Made by a program: the position numbers and the translations under genes | Part shown: positions 1 to 10,723 of the stretch, in pieces | How positions within the stretch are numbered: position 1 is the stretch's first letter | How the letters are laid out: each line of letters opens with the position of its first letter | Notes under the pieces: model-generated | Told to the model about the DNA's origin: nothing | The model's database searches: none | What the model saw: the letters and a program-made list of their open reading frames with translations, nothing else | Assembly: GCA_013335115.1 (NCBI GenBank) | Contig: JAAXWQ010000002.1 | Span: forward strand, 248,001 to 312,000 | DNA: 64,000 nt | Direction of reading: 5' to 3' | Origin: Chlorobiaceae bacterium | GTDB taxonomy: Bacteria > Bacteroidota > Chlorobiia > Chlorobiales > Chlorobiaceae

Positions 1-411
1 ACCGCAGGCTTGACTGACGAGACCGGCTGGTGCCCGGTGAATCCGCTCTCGTTCGAATCGACCATCCACAAGAACATCCATGTGATCGGTGACGCCTGCA
101 AGGCCGGTGCGATGCCGAAGTCGGGATTTGCCGCCAGCAGCCAGGGCAAGGTGACCGCAGCAGCCATCATCAGGCTACTGAAGGGGCAGGAGCCTGTGCA
201 GCCATCCCTGGTCAATACCTGCTACAGCCTCATCGGGACGGACTACGGCGTTTCGGTCGCGGGCGTCTACCAGCTCTCTCCGACCGGTATCATCGATATT
301 CCCGGCGCGGGAGGGCTGACCCCCATCGATGCTTCGGATGACCAGCTTGCGCAGGAGGCGATGTTTGCTGAATCCTGGTACAACAACATCGTCAGGGATA
401 TCTGGGGTTGA
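1..411 (+). CDS. fccB: Flavocytochrome c sulfide dehydrogenase, flavoprotein subunit (C-terminal part)
   Basis: The reading frame is open from the first base of the window, so only the last 136 codons are seen. The fragment has the second FAD-binding strand of the family ([25 protein letters not shown]) followed by the C-terminal FCSD-type domain ([18 protein letters not shown]). FccB oxidises sulfide at a covalently bound FAD and passes electrons to the cytochrome subunit FccA in the periplasm. Its cytochrome partner would lie upstream, outside the window. A strong hairpin follows 16 bp after the stop, so this is the last gene of its operon. A SoxF-type paralogue cannot be excluded from this fragment. 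Confidence 0.85.
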   Translation, partial: TAGLTDETGWCPVNPLSFESTIHKNIHVIGDACKAGAMPKSGFAASSQGKVTAAAIIRLLKGQEPVQPSLVNTCYSLIGTDYGVSVAGVYQLSPTGIIDIPGAGGLTPIDASDDQLAQEAMFAESWYNNIVRDIWG

Positions 412-426
412 CCCGGAGGACTTCGA

Positions 427-463
427 GCTGAACCCCGGTCCGTAACCGGGGTTCAGCCGTTTT
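427..463 (+). terminator. Intrinsic terminator after fccB
   Basis: Perfect 13-bp stem (427-439 with 445-457) closed by a 5-nt loop, followed by CCGTTTT. It lies 16 bp after the fccB stop codon. Confidence 0.85.
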
Positions 464-499
464 GCCCCACCTTCCTCTCCTTCGGCGCCCTCATCATGA

Positions 500-519
500 T
501 TTATCGAAATCGAAATAGC
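500..519. repeat. TTTATCGAAATCG-type short repeat
   Basis: The 13-mer TTTATCGAAATCG starts here and recurs exactly at 26051-26063, where it is part of a long hairpin. The rest of 464-653 holds no gene. It contains the secD ribosome binding site TAAAGG at 638-643. Confidence 0.45.
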
Positions 520-653
520 CCTCGGGTGCGTTGTTGATGATTCCTGCTCCTGATGGAGCCCCCACCTCATCCTCCTTTCGCGTTCATTGTTAATCGGGAC
601 CGGTTTCCTATATTTAGCCAACTTTCCCAATTATGCGTAAAGGCCAATTTTTC

Positions 654-2489
654 ATGAAAAATAACCGGTTCAAACTTATTCTCATCGCCGTCGTCGCGCT
701 GGTGTCGGTGTGGTCGATATGGCCGACCTATCGGGACCATGAGCTGTCCCGGACACTGTCGGCTTTCCGATCAAGCGAGGACAGCCTCAAGTTTGCCATC
801 GACCATCGTGCCGAAATCGAGCAGGCCCGCGACAAGAGCCTCAAGCTTGGCCTCGATCTCCGCGGCGGCATGCATCTGGTGATGGAGGTCGACCTGTTCG
901 ACCTGATCGAGCAGAAGGCGTGGAACAAGGATGCCCGTTTCCAGCAGATTATGGCGAGCGTCAGGAGCTCGGCGGCCACCTCGGGCGACAGCCCGGTCGA
1001 ACTGCTGGCCGCAGAATTCAAGAAGCAGGGCATCCCGCTCAGCCGTTATTTCTACGATATCCGGAACAGCGACCGGGAAATCGTGGACAAGCTCAACAAG
1101 GAGTCCCAGGATGCCCTGGTTCGTGCCAAGGAGATCATCAGGAACCGCATCGACCAGTACGGCGTTGCCGAGCCCCTCATCCAGACCCAGGGGGCTCGAA
1201 GGATCATCATTGAACTTTCCGGCGTTACTGACGAGACTCGCGTCCGCAAGCTCCTGAAGGGGTCCGCCAAGCTTGAATTCAGGTTGGTGAAGGACCATGA
1301 ATCGCTGCTCAGGGCCATTGACACCATCAATTCCATGCCTGCGCAGGGCCAGGTGGTGACGGCTCCCGCGGATTCTTCCGTTGCCCCGGCATTACTTGCA
1401 GGCCAGGCCGGCGCGAAGGTCGCCACCGCTCCCGCTCCAGGCCGCAAGCTCTCCGATATGATCGGCGTCATGAAGAATGGGCTCGTGTTCACCCCGGAGT
1501 ATGCGCGTGACTATGTCTCGGCCATGTTCAAGCGCGAAGATGTCCAGGCGAGGCTTCCGCAGGATACCGAGCTGCTGATTGCCGCCAAGCCCGAACTGAC
1601 CGAGAAGGGGGAGAAGTTCTTCCCGATCTACCTGGTCAAGAAGAGCCCCGAACTGACTGGCGGCGTCATCACCGAGGCGAAGGCGACCTTCGGGACAGAG
1701 AATGTCCAGCCTGAGGTGAGTATGTCGATGAACGACGAGGGCACCTCGAAATGGGCCCGCATCACCGGTGCGAACATCGGCAAGCAGATCGCCATCGTGC
1801 TTGATGGCGCAGTCTACAGCGCCCCGGTCGTGCAGTCGCGAATTCCCAACGGCAATTCGGTAATCAATGGCATTTCGGGCCTCGAAGAGGCCAAGGACCT
1901 CGAGATCATCCTCAAGGCCGGTGCGCTCCCCGCTCCGGTCAGGATCCTCGAAGAGCGGACCGTTGGCCCGTCACTCGGATCCGACTACATCCAGGCAGGC
2001 TTGATGTCCATGATCTGGGGATTTGCCGCCGTGGCGATCTTCATGGTCTTCTATTACAACAAGGCGGGCCTTGCCGCGGACTTTGCGCTCGTTCTCAATA
2101 TCCTGATCGTGATTTCGGTGCTCGCCGGGTTCAAGGCTTCACTTTCGCTGCCGGGCATTGCCGGTATCGTGCTGACCATGGGCATGGCCGTCGACGCGAA
2201 CGTGCTGATCTACGAGCGCATCCGGGAGGAGCTTGCCGAGGGCAAGATGCTCAAGTCGGCGGTGGATGCGGGGTACAGCCGTGCATTTTCGTCGATTCTC
2301 GACTCGCATGTGACGACCCTTGCCGCGGCGTTCCTGCTGTCACAGTTTGGGGTCGGCCCGGTCCAGGGCTTTGCCGTGACGCTCATGATCGGCACCGGCG
2401 CCAGCCTCTTCACGGCCATCGTTGTGACAAGGGTGATTTTTGACCTGCTGGTAGGCAGCGGGTTCATGGATGAGAAAAGTTTCGGATAA
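654..2489 (+). CDS. secD: Protein translocase subunit SecD
   Basis: SecD with SecF uses the proton-motive force to help complete protein export through SecYEG. The 611-residue product has one N-terminal membrane helix, the family motif [16 protein letters not shown] near residue 65, a large periplasmic domain, and a C-terminal block of membrane helices with the typical [18 protein letters not shown] segment. An upstream in-frame ATG at 633 exists, but the TAAAGG at 638-643 is spaced 10 bases from the ATG at 654, so 654 is preferred. secF follows after 20 bp, forming the usual secD-secF pair. Family assignment is certain; only the start is uncertain. Confidence 0.97.
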   Translation: MKNNRFKLILIAVVALVSVWSIWPTYRDHELSRTLSAFRSSEDSLKFAIDHRAEIEQARDKSLKLGLDLRGGMHLVMEVDLFDLIEQKAWNKDARFQQIMASVRSSAATSGDSPVELLAAEFKKQGIPLSRYFYDIRNSDREIVDKLNKESQDALVRAKEIIRNRIDQYGVAEPLIQTQGARRIIIELSGVTDETRVRKLLKGSAKLEFRLVKDHESLLRAIDTINSMPAQGQVVTAPADSSVAPALLAGQAGAKVATAPAPGRKLSDMIGVMKNGLVFTPEYARDYVSAMFKREDVQARLPQDTELLIAAKPELTEKGEKFFPIYLVKKSPELTGGVITEAKATFGTENVQPEVSMSMNDEGTSKWARITGANIGKQIAIVLDGAVYSAPVVQSRIPNGNSVINGISGLEEAKDLEIILKAGALPAPVRILEERTVGPSLGSDYIQAGLMSMIWGFAAVAIFMVFYYNKAGLAADFALVLNILIVISVLAGFKASLSLPGIAGIVLTMGMAVDANVLIYERIREELAEGKMLKSAVDAGYSRAFSSILDSHVTTLAAAFLLSQFGVGPVQGFAVTLMIGTGASLFTAIVVTRVIFDLLVGSGFMDEKSFG

Positions 2490-2509
2490 ATTTCAACACA
2501 CACGCGAGT

Positions 2510-3439
2510 ATGCGCCTGTTCCAGAAGACCAATTTCAATTTCATCAAGCATCGCAAGATCGCCTATGCAATCTCGCTGTTGCTGATGGTGGCCGGCATCG
2601 TATCCCTTCTGGTCAGGGGGCTGAACTATGGCATCGATTTCAAGGGAGGGTCCGAGGTCGTCATCAGGTTCTCGAAGTCGGTTGATGTCAGCTCGGTGCG
2701 TTCCATCATCGGCCAGGCCGGTGTCCGAGGTTCAGTCAAGCAGTACGGCATGGAGCGAGCGGTGCTGCTCAGCACCGATTACCACGGGGAGACGGCAGAC
2801 CTCAAAGGGCTCATTACGCGAGCCCTGGCCGACCGCATGCCCGGAAACCCCGGTGAGGTGGTCAGCGTCCAGGCTGTCGGGCCGAGCATCGCCTCGGACA
2901 TGAAGTGGGCCGCCATGAAGGCGCTTGGCGCTGCGCTCGTCGGCATCCTCCTGTATGTGAGCGTCCGGTTCGAAATCAAGTTCGCCACGGCCGGCGTGCT
3001 CGCCATCTTCCACGACGTACTGACGGTACTCGGGTTGTTCAGCCTCCTTGGCGGCATCTTTGACTTCATGCCCCTCGAAGTCGACCAGAGCATCATTGCC
3101 GCGTTCCTGACCATCGCCGGTTACTCGATCACGGATACGGTCGTGGTCTACGATCGTATCCGTGAGCGCCTCCGCGGCCAGAAGCCTTCCGAATACGAGC
3201 GGATCTTCAACGAGAGCATGAACCAGACGTTGTCCAGGACCATTATCACTTCGGGTACCCTGATGATCTCGGTGTTGGTGCTTTTCATTTTTGCCGGCCC
3301 GGCCATTCGCGGGTTCGCTTTCGCCATGTTCGCCGGCATCGTCGTCGGGACCTACTCATCGATCTTCGTGGCGGCCCCGATCGTGTTCGACTGGCAACAG
3401 CGCTCGAAGACCGCCATCAAGCTCAGGGGGGCCTCCTGA
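2510..3439 (+). CDS. secF: Protein translocase subunit SecF
   Basis: Partner of SecD in the inner-membrane export complex. The 309-residue protein has an N-terminal helix, the GLNYGIDFKGGSEVVIRF motif near residue 40, and five C-terminal membrane helices including the conserved TDTVVVYDRIRERLR stretch. The length is normal for SecF. It begins 20 bp after secD and is almost surely cotranscribed with it. The following foldase gene, 103 bp on, may belong to the same transcript, which would group inner-membrane export with periplasmic folding. Confidence 0.97.
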   Translation: MRLFQKTNFNFIKHRKIAYAISLLLMVAGIVSLLVRGLNYGIDFKGGSEVVIRFSKSVDVSSVRSIIGQAGVRGSVKQYGMERAVLLSTDYHGETADLKGLITRALADRMPGNPGEVVSVQAVGPSIASDMKWAAMKALGAALVGILLYVSVRFEIKFATAGVLAIFHDVLTVLGLFSLLGGIFDFMPLEVDQSIIAAFLTIAGYSITDTVVVYDRIRERLRGQKPSEYERIFNESMNQTLSRTIITSGTLMISVLVLFIFAGPAIRGFAFAMFAGIVVGTYSSIFVAAPIVFDWQQRSKTAIKLRGAS

Positions 3440-3542
3440 GCCTGATCAGAGGCCTGTCCCCCTGGCCGGCACATTCATCCGTCAGTTATATGGTTGCACG
3501 ACACTCGTTCAGGTATGCCGGTAAACAGCTCAAGCAAACCCC

Positions 3543-4862
3543 ATGGATATGAAAAAAGCACTCAGTACCATCCTCACGGCATTCGCCATGTTGACCTCCG
3601 GCTTTACGACGGCCATCGCTGCCGATGTTTCAGACCGGATTGTCGCTGTCGTGGGCAACGAGGTCATCCTCAAGTCTGAAGTCGACGAGCGTGAACTGAT
3701 GGTCCACGCACAGTTTCCCGATTCCCGAAAGGATCCCGAACTCCGCAAGCACTTGCTCGAAAACCTCGTCGACCAGAAAATCCTGCTCACGAAAGCCAAG
3801 ATAGACAGTGTGAAGGTGGACGATAGCGCCATCAACTCCATGGTTACCGACCGGTTCGCTTCGATCAGGGCCGGGTTTCCCTCCGCCAGGGACATGGAGG
3901 TCCGCTTCGGCAAGCCCGTCAGCCGGATCAAGCAGGACATCCGTGACGATATCCGCGAACAGCAGATGGTCGACAGCCTCCGTCGGAAGCATATCAAGGA
4001 TGTGACGGTCAGCTACGAAGAAGTCATGGAGTTTTACCGCAAGGAGAAGGATCAGTTGCCGATGATGCCCGAAGCGGTATCGGTTTCACAGATCATCAAG
4101 TATCCACTCTATTCCGACGCAGCGAGGGCCGATGCCCTGACCCGGATCCGCGATGTGCAGCGGCGCCTCCAGGCTGGCGAGGACTTTGCCTCGTTGGCGA
4201 ATTCGCTCTCTGACGACCCCGGTTCAAGGTCCCTGGGTGGCGATCTCGGCTTCGTCCAGAAAGGGGAGCTGGTGCCGAGTTTCGAGGCCGCGGCTTATGC
4301 CCTCAAGCCTGGGCAGGTCTCTGCCCCTGTCGAGACCAGATTCGGCTTCCACATCATCCAGACGCTTGAAAAGGAGGGGACCTCTGTCCATGTGCGTCAT
4401 ATCCTTGCGATGTTCGACCGCAACCAACGCGACGTCTCCAAGACGCTGGAGTTGCTCAAGGGGCTGAGGGGCGAGATCCTTGCAGGGAAGACGACTTTTG
4501 CCGCCATAGCTGAAAAGTATTCGGACGATCCCATGTCTGCCAAGCTCGGGGGACTGCTCAAGTCGGCAGGTCCCGGAGGCTCGATGTTCGAGATCTCATC
4601 GCTCAAGCCCGATCTGCAGAAGATCATCTCTTCGCTGAAAAAAGCGGGCGAAGTCAGCGTGCCCGAGCCGATAACCCCGGAGAAGGGCGATCCGTTCGTT
4701 GCCATGTTCCAGTTGAATTCGAGGACTCCTGCCCACCGGTTGACACCCGAACAGGACTTTACGAAGCTTGAGGAGCTTGCGGGCGACGAAAAGCGGAAAC
4801 AGCTGTTCACCGGGTGGCTCGACCAACTGAAGAAAGAGGTTTTGGTCAGGATCATGCCCTGA
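3543..4862 (+). CDS. Periplasmic peptidyl-prolyl isomerase, SurA-like with two parvulin domains
   Basis: The 439-residue protein starts with a signal peptide (hydrophobic run to about residue 28, TTAIAADVS) and a SurA-type N-terminal helical domain (VAVVGNEVILKSEVDERELM). Two parvulin domains follow. The first is near residues 180-285, with LSDDPGSRSLGGDLGFVQKGELVPSFE and RFGFHIIQ. The second is near 290-390, with YSDDPMSAKLGG and a more divergent end. This layout is that of SurA, the chaperone that escorts outer-membrane proteins, which fits its place behind secDF. No clear Shine-Dalgarno is seen. A second in-frame ATG lies two codons downstream at 3549. A strong bidirectional terminator separates it from gyrB. 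Confidence 0.9.
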   Translation: MDMKKALSTILTAFAMLTSGFTTAIAADVSDRIVAVVGNEVILKSEVDERELMVHAQFPDSRKDPELRKHLLENLVDQKILLTKAKIDSVKVDDSAINSMVTDRFASIRAGFPSARDMEVRFGKPVSRIKQDIRDDIREQQMVDSLRRKHIKDVTVSYEEVMEFYRKEKDQLPMMPEAVSVSQIIKYPLYSDAARADALTRIRDVQRRLQAGEDFASLANSLSDDPGSRSLGGDLGFVQKGELVPSFEAAAYALKPGQVSAPVETRFGFHIIQTLEKEGTSVHVRHILAMFDRNQRDVSKTLELLKGLRGEILAGKTTFAAIAEKYSDDPMSAKLGGLLKSAGPGGSMFEISSLKPDLQKIISSLKKAGEVSVPEPITPEKGDPFVAMFQLNSRTPAHRLTPEQDFTKLEELAGDEKRKQLFTGWLDQLKKEVLVRIMP

Positions 4863-4878
4863 GCAGACCTGAAGCAGC

Positions 4879-4928
4879 AAAAAGCAGAAAGCCGGGCAAA
4901 GATGACTTTACCCGGCTTTCTGCTTTTT
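4879..4928. terminator. Bidirectional terminator between surA-like gene and gyrB
   Basis: Perfect 18-bp stem (4879-4896 with 4911-4928) with A5 on one side and T5 on the other, so it works on both strands. It lies between two convergent genes. The 14-nt loop contains a further 4-bp pairing. Confidence 0.92.
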
Positions 4929-4945
4929 CAGATTCCGTTCAGGCG

Positions 4946-6976
<2,031 letters not shown>

Positions 6977-7354
6977 TCAAGCCATGAATGCGGACTGGAT
7001 GTGTTCGAGTCCGAACTCGATGATGGAGCCGTCGGCGAGGCCGCGGGCAAGGATGGCGATAACGTCGAAACGGCAGTCCGGCGGTGGGCCGTCGAGTCGG
7101 GAGATGTAGCCCGAAGCCGCCCTGATGATCTCCTTCTGTTTTCGGGGCGTGACCGCTTCGGCGGGGTGACCCTTGTCGAGCGATGCCCGCGTCTTCACCT
7201 CGATGAAGCAGATCTCCCTGCCGTCAGCCGCAATGATGTCGATCTCGTTGCGCATGAACCGGAAGTTCCTTTCGAGGATGCGGTACCCCTTGCCGGCGAG
7301 GTACCTGGCGGCGATCCTCTCGCCTTCGGCTCCGAGGGTATGGGGGGCGTTCAT
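6977..7354 (-). CDS. YraN/UPF0102 family endonuclease-like protein
   Basis: A 125-residue protein with the restriction-endonuclease-like fold signature of the UPF0102 family: GEGERIAARYLAGKGYRILERNFR-type N-terminus, EIDIIAADGREICFIEVKTR (the E-D-ExK nuclease-like core), and CRFDVIAI near the end. The exact role of the family is not settled; a link to DNA processing or recombination is assumed from the fold. It follows rnhB with a 9-bp gap. The rnhB-yraN pairing is common in bacteria and supports an operon. The length is typical. Confidence 0.9.
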   Translation of the reverse strand: MNAPHTLGAEGERIAARYLAGKGYRILERNFRFMRNEIDIIAADGREICFIEVKTRASLDKGHPAEAVTPRKQKEIIRAASGYISRLDGPPPDCRFDVIAILARGLADGSIIEFGLEHIQSAFMA

Positions 7355-7363
7355 GGGAAGGGG

Positions 7364-7981
7364 TTATTTTTCTCCTAATTTGCGTAACTTGAAACTCTTC
7401 CGGTGGATTGCGCAACGACCGTGGGTGGCAATGGCCTCCACGTGCCGGCCTGTCGGGTAGCCGAAATGCCCGTCGAAGCCGTATTCCGGGTACTCCTGTG
7501 CATAGCCGGCCATGATCCCGTCCCTCCTGGTTTTCGCCAGCACCGACGCCGCGGCGATGGAAAAGACCTTCGAGTCCCCCTTGACGATGGTTTGGTAGGG
7601 TAAGGGAAGCGCCGGGCTGAACCGGTTCCCGTCCACCAGCAGCAGCTCCGGCATGGATTCCAGGGATTCGACGGCCAGGTTCATGGCAAGCATGGTCGCC
7701 TGGAGGATGTTGATCCGGTCGATCGTTTCGGCGTCGACCAGGCTGACCGCCCAACCTTCGGCCGCCTCCATGATGGCAGGGGCCAGGGCTTCCCGCAGTT
7801 TCGCCGGGAGCTTCTTCGAGTCGTCGAGCCGTTCGAGGATGCCTGATGGCCTGAAGTGGCGGGGAAAGACCACGGCCGCAGCCACGACCGGCCCGGCGAG
7901 CGGTCCCCTTCCGGCTTCGTCGATGCCGCAGATTCGTGCATGTTCCGCCCAAAGCGGCTGTTCCCATGAGGTATCGAGCAT
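7364..7981 (-). CDS. rnhB: Ribonuclease HII
   Basis: Removes ribonucleotides and RNA strands from RNA-DNA hybrids. The product (205 residues from this start) has the defining [20 protein letters not shown] motif with the first two acidic catalytic residues, [12 protein letters not shown], and the later acidic residues in [10 protein letters not shown] and the [21 protein letters not shown] block. The frame is open for 33 more codons to an ATG at 8080, but that segment looks non-conserved and lies in the promoter region of the divergent rng gene, so ATG 7981 was chosen. No clear ribosome binding site decides the start. Confidence 0.93.
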   Translation of the reverse strand: MLDTSWEQPLWAEHARICGIDEAGRGPLAGPVVAAAVVFPRHFRPSGILERLDDSKKLPAKLREALAPAIMEAAEGWAVSLVDAETIDRINILQATMLAMNLAVESLESMPELLLVDGNRFSPALPLPYQTIVKGDSKVFSIAAASVLAKTRRDGIMAGYAQEYPEYGFDGHFGYPTGRHVEAIATHGRCAIHRKSFKLRKLGEK

Positions 7982-8131
7982 GTCCGGGCGCGTTTTGAGG
8001 GTCCCTTGCGAGTGTCGATATCCCAAGTTGCGAAAAATCGGGCGCCCACCAAAAATGTTGGCATGATAAGGCGCCGACATGGCCCCGAAGTGTTATATTT
8101 TTGCAGGAATAACCATTAATAGCAGGCGTGT

Positions 8132-9841
8132 ATGAAGAAGAATGTGAAGAAGCAGCTCCTGATGAACAAGACCGGCGACGAAATCCAGGTCGCGCTGGTC
8201 GAGGAGGGCCGTCTTGCGGAGCTGATCATCGAGCGCCCCGAGAGCATGAGGAGCATCGGGGACATCTATCTCGGCAGGGTTCATAAAGTGGTCGAGGGGC
8301 TGAAGGCCGCCTTCGTCGATATCGGCCAGAAGTCCGACGGCTTCCTCCATTTTTCGGATGTCGGTACGACCAGCGAGGATTACCGGGCGCTGATCGAGGA
8401 CGACGACGACGAGTCGGGCGCCGAGGATGGGGATGTGGCGGATGATGGCGACGAGGATGGCGATGACCTGCCCGCTGCCGCCGCTCCTGCAGCGACGAGG
8501 GAACCTGCAAGGGAATCGGCAAGGCCGTCCGGCCCTGGCAAGGGCGAACCCCGCCCCGCTTCGGCGAAGGAGGCTGCCGAGCGCCGGCAGTCCTACACCC
8601 AGATGATCGCCAGCAAGCTCAAGCCGAACGACTCCATCCTGGTCCAGGTCATCAAGGAGCCTATCGGCACCAAGGGCTCACGCCTCACCTCGGACATCAC
8701 CATTGCCGGCCGGTTCATGGTGTTACTGCCCTTCGGCGGCGGACAGATCGCCGTCTCCCGGCGGGTCGTGTCCCGCAAGGAGCGCGTCAGGCTGAAAAAG
8801 CTTGTTCGTTCGATGCTTCCCGAAGGGTTCGGCGCGATCATCCGCACGGTCGCCGAAGACCAGGAGGAGACGCTGCTCAAGCAGGATCTCGAGAAGCTGC
8901 TTGCCAAGTGGACGCAGATCGAAGAGAAGCTGCAGGACGCGACGCCGCCCCAGCTGATCTTCAAGGAAGACACCATCATTTCGAGCGTGCTCCGCGACTC
9001 GCTCACCTCCGACGTCACGGAGATCGTGGCCAATTCGAACTCGATCTATACCGAGACGCTGAACTACATCCAGTGGGCTGCGCCCGAGATGGTGAGGAAC
9101 GTCTCATTGCATCAGGGAAAGCTGCCGCTCTTTGAAGGATACGGTATCGCCAAGGATGTCGAATCGATCTTCTCCCGCAAGGTCTGGCTCAAGTCTGGAG
9201 GCTACATCATCATCGAGCACACCGAGGCGATGGTGGTGGTCGACGTCAACAGCGGCCGCTACGCCGCCAAGCGCGAGCAGGAGGAGAACTCCCTGAAGAC
9301 CAACCTCGAGGCGGCCCGCGAGGTCGTCCGCCAGCTCAGGCTGCGCGACATCGGCGGTATCATCGTGGTCGATTTCATCGACATGATCGACCCGAAGAAC
9401 TCCAAGAAGGTCTACGAATCCATGAAGACGGAGTTGCGCAACGACCGGGCCAAATCCAACATCCTGCCGCTTTCCGACTTCGGCATCATGCAGATCACCC
9501 GTGAGCGCATCCGCCCGAGCCTCATGCAGCGCATGGGCGACCAGTGCCCGGCCTGTGGCGGTACCGGCGTGGTGCAGGCGCGCTTTACGACCATCAACCA
9601 GATCGAGCGGTGGCTCAGGAAGTACGCCCTGCAGCCGAAGGCCAGATTCCAGCAGCTCGACCTGCACGTCAGCCCGACCGTGCTCGAGCCCATGCGCAAC
9701 AGCGACATGAAGACCGAGCTGAAGTGGTTCCTGCAGCACCTGGTCTTCGTCAGCCTTAAAGCCGACGAAAGCCTTCGCAGCGACGACTTCCGCTTCTACA
9801 CCCGGAAGTCCGGCACCGACATCACCGCAGAATTCAACTGA
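8132..9841 (+). CDS. rng: Ribonuclease E/G family endoribonuclease
   Basis: Endoribonuclease for rRNA and mRNA processing. The 569-residue product has an N-terminal S1-like RNA-binding domain ([35 protein letters not shown]), the 5-prime sensor and RNase-H-like region, and the catalytic DNase-I-like part ([27 protein letters not shown] with the metal-binding Asp residues). The zinc-link motif CPACGGTG follows near residue 470. It lacks the long C-terminal scaffold of E. coli RNase E, so it is of RNase G length. Odd feature: an acidic and Ala/Pro-rich insert near residues 85-150 splits the S1 domain. dapD follows 18 bp later. Confidence 0.93.
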   Translation: MKKNVKKQLLMNKTGDEIQVALVEEGRLAELIIERPESMRSIGDIYLGRVHKVVEGLKAAFVDIGQKSDGFLHFSDVGTTSEDYRALIEDDDDESGAEDGDVADDGDEDGDDLPAAAAPAATREPARESARPSGPGKGEPRPASAKEAAERRQSYTQMIASKLKPNDSILVQVIKEPIGTKGSRLTSDITIAGRFMVLLPFGGGQIAVSRRVVSRKERVRLKKLVRSMLPEGFGAIIRTVAEDQEETLLKQDLEKLLAKWTQIEEKLQDATPPQLIFKEDTIISSVLRDSLTSDVTEIVANSNSIYTETLNYIQWAAPEMVRNVSLHQGKLPLFEGYGIAKDVESIFSRKVWLKSGGYIIIEHTEAMVVVDVNSGRYAAKREQEENSLKTNLEAAREVVRQLRLRDIGGIIVVDFIDMIDPKNSKKVYESMKTELRNDRAKSNILPLSDFGIMQITRERIRPSLMQRMGDQCPACGGTGVVQARFTTINQIERWLRKYALQPKARFQQLDLHVSPTVLEPMRNSDMKTELKWFLQHLVFVSLKADESLRSDDFRFYTRKSGTDITAEFN

Positions 9842-9859
9842 CAAAGAAAACGAAGCAGC

Positions 9860-10723
9860 ATGGAATACCAGCAGGTTAAAGAAGCAATCCTCGAATACGC
9901 ATCGCTCGGCGCCGACCAGCTCAAGGCCGATCCGAAGGCCCGTGAGCTCTTCGGGAGTTTCAAGGCACTCCTCAACAAGGGTGTGGTCCGCGCGGCCGAA
10001 CCCGACTCGTCGGGAAGCGGCTGGAAAGTCAACCAATGGGTCAAGCAGGGCATCCTGGTGGGTATGCGGCTCGGCGTGCTCGTCGAGGGGCGGGTCGACG
10101 CCGGCAGTGTCGGCAGTTTTCCCTTCATCGACAAGGATACCTACCCGCTCCGCCGGTTCAGTGTCGGGGACAACGTCCGTATCGTGCCCGGTGGCTCATC
10201 GGTGCGCGATGGCGCCTGGCTTGCCCCCTCGGTGGTCATGATGCCCCCCTCTTACGTCAATGTCGGCGGTTGGGTCGATGAAGGAACCATGATCGATTCA
10301 CACGCACTGGTCGGCAGCTGTGCCCAGGTCGGTAAAAAGGTGCACCTTTCGGCAGGCGTCCAGGTCGGCGGCGTGCTCGAACCGATCGGCGCCATGCCGG
10401 TCATCATCGAGGACGAGGTCATGGTCGGCGGCAACTGCGGCATCTACGAAGGGACGATCGTCAGGAGGCGTTCTGTGATCGGGACCGGCGTCATCCTGAA
10501 CGGGTCCACTCCGGTCTACGACCTGGTCAACGGTACGATCCTGAGGAAAACGGCCGAATCCCCGCTCATCATCCCCGAAGGGGCGGTCGTGGTCGCGGGC
10601 TCCCGCAAGGTGAAGGGTGACTTCGCGGCCGAACACGGGCTTTCCATCTACACCCCGCTCATCGTCAAGTACCGCGACGATCGGACCGACAGCGCCACGG
10701 CGCTTGAAAGCGCACTCAGGTAA
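9860..10723 (+). CDS. dapD: 2,3,4,5-tetrahydropyridine-2,6-dicarboxylate N-succinyltransferase
   Basis: Transfers succinyl from succinyl-CoA to tetrahydrodipicolinate in the succinylase branch of diaminopimelate and lysine synthesis. The 287-residue protein shows the DapD pattern: helical N-terminus, then left-handed beta-helix hexapeptide repeats with [34 protein letters not shown] and [32 protein letters not shown]. Its stop codon shares one base with the start of the protease gene (TAATG), so the two are translationally coupled. The length is normal. DapH-type acetyltransferases differ in the N-terminal part, so DapD is preferred. Confidence 0.92.
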   Translation: MEYQQVKEAILEYASLGADQLKADPKARELFGSFKALLNKGVVRAAEPDSSGSGWKVNQWVKQGILVGMRLGVLVEGRVDAGSVGSFPFIDKDTYPLRRFSVGDNVRIVPGGSSVRDGAWLAPSVVMMPPSYVNVGGWVDEGTMIDSHALVGSCAQVGKKVHLSAGVQVGGVLEPIGAMPVIIEDEVMVGGNCGIYEGTIVRRRSVIGTGVILNGSTPVYDLVNGTILRKTAESPLIIPEGAVVVAGSRKVKGDFAAEHGLSIYTPLIVKYRDDRTDSATALESALR

